From positions 1-8,609 of the forward strand of contig CAYQDF010000125.1 in assembly GCA_964416175.1 (NCBI GenBank): 8,609 bases of DNA, read 5' to 3'. This stretch comes from CAYQDF01 sp964416175 (GTDB lineage Bacteria > Chloroflexota > Anaerolineae > Anaerolineales > UBA4823). Both the position numbers and the translations under genes were made by a program. Under the pieces are notes generated by a model that was given only the letters and a program-made list of their open reading frames with translations, had not been told where the DNA came from and did not search any database. The first letter of the stretch is position 1, and every line of letters begins with the position of its first letter. Below are positions 1-5,500 of this stretch, in pieces.

Positions 1-1069
1 AGACCAGGTTCTGCAGACCGGGGATCGCCACCGGGACCGGGTTTCCGGAGGAAGTCCAGGCTTCGACGTTCGTCCAGGTGAACAGCAGATCATATGTCTG
101 CCCGGAACCGATGGTGGTGGTGAAGCTCTCATAGAACGCTTTAACCCCTGCCACGTCCAGCAGGCGACCATCACGGGCGATGATCTGCATGTTGTTCGAA
201 TGGGGGTGGAAGGGGTGGTTGGCCATCCCCGCGTTCACCATGCGCACCAGCGCCGGATCGGGATTGGTGGTGGGGTTGTGAGGTTCCACCCAGGCCAGCG
301 CGCCGTAAGGCTGGTTCGGGAGCCAGGCAGCGAAGTTGTCCGCGATCGAATCCGGGAAGCTCCTGCCGTTGACGGTCCAGTACCGGTCGTGCTTCAAGGT
401 CACGTCGTATGCCTTGCCGCGTTCTACCTTCTGGTGGAGGGAGGGATCGATGTCGTGGATCAGGATCAGATACTCACGGTCGGGATCGAATTTGGTGGCC
501 GCGTCGTTGTAGGCGTAGGCCGGCCCCATCGCCGGACGAACCACCAGAACCCCATACAGCCCCATGTGGACCTGTTTGTGGGGGTTGGTCCCGCTCTCGT
601 AAAGGTAAGTGCCTGGTTCGCTCGCAACGAATGAATAAGTGACCGTTCCGCCCCCTGGCGTCGCTTCGGCTGTGATCAGTCCGGGCACCCCGCCGCTGGT
701 GGTCACTCCTGTCTGCCCCGGAAAGATCATCGAGGTGTTCTCCGGGAGCGCCGCTCCGGGAGGGTCCGGGAGGTTGTTGGTCAGGGTGATGGTGACCGTA
801 TCGCCTTCGTTGACGCACAGCACCGGGCCCGGCACCTGGAAGGAACCCGGGTTCTTGGCGTAACTCCACATGAACACGCTGTTGCCGTCTGGTGTGGAGA
901 TGTACCCGGAAGTGGCTTTCAGGTCGAACGTTGGCCCGTTCGTACAGACCATGCCGGTCGGTCCAGTCGCCTGCGCCACGCGAACGCCGGTGACCGCTGC
1001 TGACCCGGTCATGACGATCAGGACGGTGAGTACCAGGATGACCAGACCAAATTTTCTTTTCGTTTGCAT
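1..1069 (-). CDS. Sec-exported multicopper-oxidase-like protein B, 3' end missing
   Basis: 356 codons are visible before the window edge, with no stop. The ATG at 1069 is chosen because AAAGGAG lies 8 bases upstream. Residues 1-34 form a Sec signal peptide: KRK, a hydrophobic core, and likely cleavage after AQA. Cupredoxin-like domain 1 spans about 48-178 (VNEGDTVTITLTNN, then EPGTYLYESG and HMGLYGVLVVRP). The usual HWHG position reads SMIFPGQ (113-119) and the usual HCH position reads YESG (157-160), so the domain-1 copper ligands are absent. A second cupredoxin domain begins near 195 and contains NHPFHPHS with H285, H288 and H290, matching the HPFHxH motif of the C-terminal domain of laccases. 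Its HCH-type motif, if present, lies beyond the window. It follows protein A by 44 bases, so co-expression is likely. Family membership is fairly sure; oxidase activity is doubtful and the substrate unknown. Confidence 0.85.
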   Translation of the reverse strand, partial: MQTKRKFGLVILVLTVLIVMTGSAAVTGVRVAQATGPTGMVCTNGPTFDLKATSGYISTPDGNSVFMWSYAKNPGSFQVPGPVLCVNEGDTVTITLTNNLPDPPGAALPENTSMIFPGQTGVTTSGGVPGLITAEATPGGGTVTYSFVASEPGTYLYESGTNPHKQVHMGLYGVLVVRPAMGPAYAYNDAATKFDPDREYLILIHDIDPSLHQKVERGKAYDVTLKHDRYWTVNGRSFPDSIADNFAAWLPNQPYGALAWVEPHNPTTNPDPALVRMVNAGMANHPFHPHSNNMQIIARDGRLLDVAGVKAFYESFTTTIGSGQTYDLLFTWTNVEAWTSSGNPVPVAIPGLQNLV

Positions 1070-1077
1070 TTTCGCAA

Positions 1078-1084
1078 CTCCTTT
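1078..1084 (-). promoter_or_regulatory. Ribosome binding site of MCO-like protein B
   Basis: On the minus strand AAAGGAG is followed by 8 bases and then ATG at 1069. This fixes the start of protein B, which would otherwise be uncertain because the gene is truncated at the window edge. Confidence 0.8.
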
Positions 1085-1113
1085 CGAAGTGGAGTCAATC
1101 CCGGATGCATGGC

Positions 1114-2484
1114 TCAGCTGTACGTTTCATTCGGCTCCAGCTGGTCCGGGAGGGGGGAACCGCTGTATACCCGAACTTCGGTCGCCATCCCGCCCAGGCC
1201 GGTCGCGCCGTCCACTGTCCCGTTGTTGGTCAGCCGGTGAAGGTTGCGGTTCAGGAAGAGGTAGCGGTTGTAGGTGCCCACGGAGTCGGTTAGCGCTGGC
1301 GCTGATGGATCGAAGGTTTTCTGGAAGATCACGTCCCGGCATTCTCCCGGGCCGATGTAAATGTTGTAGGTGGTGTACATCAGGTTCGCCCCGCTGGGGT
1401 CCGTGGTCGGGTACCGCAGCAGGGTGGCGTCGTGCCCGACCACCCGCATGGGGATGCCGGCCAGCTGCATGGTGTGCTGTTCGTATCCCAGATTGGCGAT
1501 CCGCAGCAGGGCGCGGTCATTGGAATTGACCTGGATCAGGGAAGAGATGGGCTGTCGGATCAACCCGCCGGGGGAGTATTCGAAGTAAGGGTCGTTGTTC
1601 GGTCGGATCGTGTCCGGCCAGGCCCGCCCGTTGATGACCCAGTAATTCGCCTTGTAGTTCGACCAGATGAACTCCTGCACTGCTTCCAGTCCGTCGTGCG
1701 GATTGTTGTCGATCTCGTTCAACAGGAGGGTGAACTCGCGGTCGTAGGCCGTCGACATGGTGCTCACAAGGCTGACTCCGTCGTTGTAGACATACCCCAT
1801 CGGCACGCCCGAGCCGGAGTTGCCGGCCAGCCGGGCAACCGGCGCGCCGGCTGCCCCGGTCTTGTTCTGGGCCGGGCGCACGAAGACCACCCCGGTCATC
1901 CCCATCTGGACGTGCTCCGTGTCCTCGAAGTGACAGTGGTAGATGTAGGTCCCCGGGTCGTGCGGCTTGAAGAAGTAGGGGAAGTCGCGGGAGACCGGCA
2001 CGGCGATCGAGACCTCCGGCACCCCGTCGAAAAGGGCGACCGGGTTGCGGAAGCCGTGCCAGTGCACGGTGTGCGAGTCGTCCAGGTCCGGGCGGAAGGT
2101 CAGGCCGATGTTGGTCAGCGTCAGGTAGACGTCGTCTTCCTGGTCCACGCCGATGATGGGGGAGGGTGACTGCACCATGCCTTTTAGTTCATTGGTCACA
2201 TCTTCGATGCTTGCGTTAGGATCAGCGGCCCGGAAACCGAACATGTAGAGGGGATCCCGCCCGGGGAGCAGGATGTGGCCGTCTGTGGCAACCAAACGAA
2301 GCGTGACGGTGCCGGCCTGTTGGGCCGCCCGGAGAGGATCCCGGCCCGGAACGACCCGGCCTGGATCCAGCTGCCTGGCGAGGGCGGGCAGCGCCTTGCC
2401 TCCGCTGAGCGCCAGGACGCCCAGGCTGCTGAGTTTCAGGAAATCCCGCCGGCTCATGCCTTTTCCATTCGAATTCTTGTCCAT
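1114..2484 (-). CDS. Tat-exported two-domain multicopper-oxidase-like protein A
   Basis: 456 residues, ending in TGA. The N-terminus carries a Tat signal: SRRDFLK at 11-17, a hydrophobic stretch, and likely cleavage near ALA (34-36). Tat export suggests that the protein folds, perhaps with its cofactor, before crossing the membrane. Domain 1 (about 55-205) has HTVHWHG (H138, H141, H143) and HCHFEDTEHVQMGM (H183, C184, H185, H191, M194/M196). This can supply a type 1 copper site plus half of a trinuclear cluster. The Cys-to-His spacing of 7 resembles two-domain MCOs with type 1 copper in domain 1. Domain 2 (about 245-441) has QHTMQLAG where HxxHxH is expected (only H337 is kept) and LNRNLH where HCH is expected (411-416). 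The domain-2 ligands are therefore largely lost. An upstream in-frame TTG (2502) and ATG (2493) are rejected because AAAGGA overlaps them and sits 8 bases before the 2484 ATG. The fold is secure; catalysis is uncertain. Confidence 0.9.
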   Translation of the reverse strand: MDKNSNGKGMSRRDFLKLSSLGVLALSGGKALPALARQLDPGRVVPGRDPLRAAQQAGTVTLRLVATDGHILLPGRDPLYMFGFRAADPNASIEDVTNELKGMVQSPSPIIGVDQEDDVYLTLTNIGLTFRPDLDDSHTVHWHGFRNPVALFDGVPEVSIAVPVSRDFPYFFKPHDPGTYIYHCHFEDTEHVQMGMTGVVFVRPAQNKTGAAGAPVARLAGNSGSGVPMGYVYNDGVSLVSTMSTAYDREFTLLLNEIDNNPHDGLEAVQEFIWSNYKANYWVINGRAWPDTIRPNNDPYFEYSPGGLIRQPISSLIQVNSNDRALLRIANLGYEQHTMQLAGIPMRVVGHDATLLRYPTTDPSGANLMYTTYNIYIGPGECRDVIFQKTFDPSAPALTDSVGTYNRYLFLNRNLHRLTNNGTVDGATGLGGMATEVRVYSGSPLPDQLEPNETYS

Positions 2485-2492
2485 AGCTTTCA

Positions 2493-2498
2493 TCCTTT
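2493..2498 (-). promoter_or_regulatory. Ribosome binding site of MCO-like protein A, deciding the start
   Basis: AAAGGA on the minus strand lies 8 bases before the ATG at 2484. The same bases overlap the in-frame ATG at 2493 (AAAGGATG), which is too close to be served by this site. The start at 2484 is therefore preferred, placing the Tat motif at residues 11-17. Confidence 0.7.
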
Positions 2499-2523
2499 CC
2501 AATACCAGTTGGTTGCGGATGCC

Positions 2524-2575
2524 GCTCTGCTCCCCCCTCCCCGGGCGCGGGTGCGGAGCGGGAGGGGGAGCGAGC
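2524..2575 (-). other. GC-rich intergenic stem-loop between the giant gene and MCO-like A
   Basis: The arms GCTCTGCTCCCCCCTCCC and GGGAGGGGGAGCGAGC pair almost fully, with two single-base bulges, around a GC-rich loop. It starts about 19 bases after the stop of the giant gene. No U-run follows on the minus strand, so it does not look like a classical intrinsic terminator. A partial terminator, an RNA-processing site, or an mRNA stabiliser that sets different levels of the giant protein and the two MCO-like proteins are all possible. The pairing is seen; the role is inferred. Confidence 0.6.
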
Positions 2576-2594
2576 GCAATTCTGGATGTGACTG

Positions 2595-5500
2595 CTAGTT
2601 CACGTCGAAGGCGTCGATCAGATCCCGGAAGTTCCAGGCAGAGCCGTCGAAGAACATGGCGAAGCTGCCGCAGGAGCTCGGATCTCCGGTCACTGCGGCT
2701 TCGCAGACGAAGACGTCCCTGCCCTGCCCGGACAGGCCGCTGACGTTGAAGTTGCCGACCGTGCTCAGGTAGAGGCTCGACCCTGACACCGCCGTTCCGT
2801 CGACGTCTTCATTCTCGTTCGCCAGGGCAACGTCGCTGCCGTCGAAGTACAGGCTCCAGGTGCAGCTCGTCCCGGAGGGTCCGAAGGTGCCGACGCAGCG
2901 CAGCAGGTCCTCGTCCAGGAAAGTCCCGGGGAGACCGGGAACGCGCGCCTGCTCGATCACGGACACGACCAGGCTCCCATCGCTCAGGATCGAGAAAGCA
3001 TCCACGTCTTCGCTGCCGCCGTTCAATCCGACGGCTGTGCCATCGAAGTACAGGCTCCAGACGCCGGCATCATAGAGGACGATGTCCTCGTCCTGGTTGG
3101 TCCCGGCGCCAGGGAGCGTGAGCTGGCCCGTGAAGGAGAGATAGAAGGTGTCTTCGTCCACCACGTGCATCCCGTCGATGTCCGCTCCGGCAGGCAGACC
3201 GGCTGCAGAGCCGTCGAAAAGCCGGGCAAAGGCTGACCCATCCCAGCTGTAGATGTCCGCGTCGTCGTGTGGTCCGGGGACGCCGGGTACAGCCTTACCG
3301 TCTTGTGTGGAAAAGTAGAGGAGCGCCTGGGCGGGGAGCACGTCCGTCTCGTCGGTCGCGCTGTTGTTCCCCAGGTCAGGATCGGTGATCCCTGGCGGCA
3401 CGGTGACGCTGGCGGTGTTGCTCAGCAGCCCGGAGAACCCGCTGTCGACTGTCCCGCTGGCGCTGAAGGTCGCTGTGCCGAGCGGGGCGAGGTCGACCGT
3501 GGCCGAGATGTCGCCGGCGCCAGCCGCAGCGTCGCAGGCGGAACCAGACGAAGCGGTGCAGGTCCACGCGACGCCAGTGAGCTCCGCCGGGAAGGAATCC
3601 GTGACCGGGACGTCGCTCACCGTCTCGGTCGCGCTGTTGTTGGCGACCGTGATCGTATAGGTCAGGTCATCGCCGGCGAAGACCTCCGTCATGCCGTCAG
3701 TCTTGGATATGGACAGGTCGACCATGGGACCGGGAGGCCCATCCGGCACCTCATCCGCGCCGATGTCATGCGCCGTGCCCTGCGGGCGTGCGTCGCCGTC
3801 GAAGTCATCCACCGGGGCACTGAACCCGCCGAAGCTGCTGACGCCGGCGTCTTCCGCGTCCGAACCGTCCAGGTGGTAGTCACCCTGCGGATCGGCTGGC
3901 GTGGTCGTGACCAGCACGGTCGTGAACTGCGGGTCGCCGGCGAATGGCACGACGATGAAGGTCGTGTCGATCTCCTCCACGAAGCTCGGGTCGACCCCGG
4001 TGGTGTTGCCAATGCCGGAGCCATACGGCACGGTCAGGAAGGAGTAATTCGGTTCCATGGTCTGCGGCGTGCCCGTACCGACCACTTCCAGGTCGATAGT
4101 GCCGGCGGAGGGCAGCCCGCCGCTGCCGTCCATACTGTACGCCTGGTTTTCCCAGAAGATGTTGTTGAAGAGTATGGGGTCGCTGAAGCTGTCGGCGGGC
4201 AGGCTGTACGCGTTTCGCAGCGCCTGGCTGTGGGGTTCGCTCGCCAGGCCGGCTGCGTGCGGGCAGGTCGCCAAAGGTGGGATCGCCCCGCAGGAGGTGC
4301 GATCTGCATCCTCTGCCGTCGCTGTGGAGAGGTTCTTGGCGATCGTGTTGTTGATGATGCGCACGTCCAGGGCGTCGTCCAGGGAGATACCGCCGCCGAA
4401 GTCCGTGGCGATGTTGTTCACCACCATATTGTTCTGGATGGTGACGGGGCCTTCGACGGGCTGGAGCAGGCGGATCCCGCCGCCGTCGTCATTGCTGACG
4501 TTCGTCTGGATGCGGTTGCGTTCGATCAGCACCTCGCCCGAGCCAGGGGACAGGCCGAGCGGGTTGCCGATCGGCTGCTCGCCGGCGATCATGATCCCGC
4601 CGCCTTCGTCGAATGCGTAGTTGAACAGCACTTCATTGTCGTGGATGTGCCCGCCCGGGCTCATGCCGTAGTGCGAGATCCCACCCCCGTACTCGGCGGA
4701 GTAGTTTCCGCAGATCACGTTGTGGTCGATCTCGTAGCTTTCCGAGCCGTTGAACAGGCCGACCGCGCCCGCCAGCCGGAGCCCGCCATTGTTCAGCACC
4801 CGGTTGTGATGGATGCGCACATTGTCGTTCTCGTTATCCCGGGCATTCCCGGCGTCTGGATTGTTCATGAACGGCTGACCCAGGATGATCCCGCCGCCCG
4901 CGTTGCCGGCGTTGCTCTGCACCAGGTTGTTGCTGATCTCCAGATTGCTGGCGTAGGCGTGTGCATAGATCCCGCCGCCCTGGGAGGCCGTCACACGGTT
5001 GCCGCGGACCCGGCTCCCGCCGCGGATGGCGAAACCGTCGATCTGGGCGTTGAAGGTTCCCGTCTCGTAATGCGTCGTCGTCCCGGCCACGAAAGTGACG
5101 ACCTGGCCCATCGGCACGCTTTCCGGTCCGACCGGACCGCTGCCGCCGTTGACCGCATCTAATCGATCCTGGAATTGCTCGGGAGTTGTACCTCCAAAGT
5201 TGAAGAACCGCCCGTCGATCAGGCTGGCGTTGGGGCCGTAGCCTTGCAGTTTGACCCGTTTATCGACGATGAGGTTCTCGTAATGGGTCCCCGAGACCAG
5301 GATCAGGTCGCCGTCCGAGGCGTTGTCGATCGCTTCCTGGATGGTGGCGTAATCCCCCGGCACGAAGATCATGCCCGGCGTGTAGCTGCCGCCGATCACG
5401 TGCAGGGTGATGCCGCTCGGGCTGGTCCGCCCGCTGCTGTTGGTCACCAGCAGCTGGTGCGGTCCTTCCGAGATCAATGACAGAGGCAGGATCTCGATCT

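Noticed and set aside
474..869. 131-codon minus-strand open frame
   Set aside because: It overlaps MCO-like protein B in another frame. B has the signal peptide, ribosome binding site and cupredoxin motifs; this frame gives an Arg/Pro/Gly-rich product without motifs.
1432..2169. 245-codon open frame on the plus strand
   Set aside because: It is antisense to MCO-like protein A, whose HWHG and HCH motifs prove the minus-strand reading.
2485..2502. Upstream TTG (2502) or ATG (2493) start for MCO-like protein A
   Set aside because: Both overlap or abut the AAAGGA ribosome binding site, which is correctly spaced only for the ATG at 2484.
3267..5162. 631-codon open frame on the plus strand
   Set aside because: It lies fully antisense to the beta-helix, DUF11 and repeat region of the giant gene. 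Its product is a low-complexity Val/Arg/Ala/Asp mix without recognisable domains, as expected of an antisense frame in GC-rich DNA.
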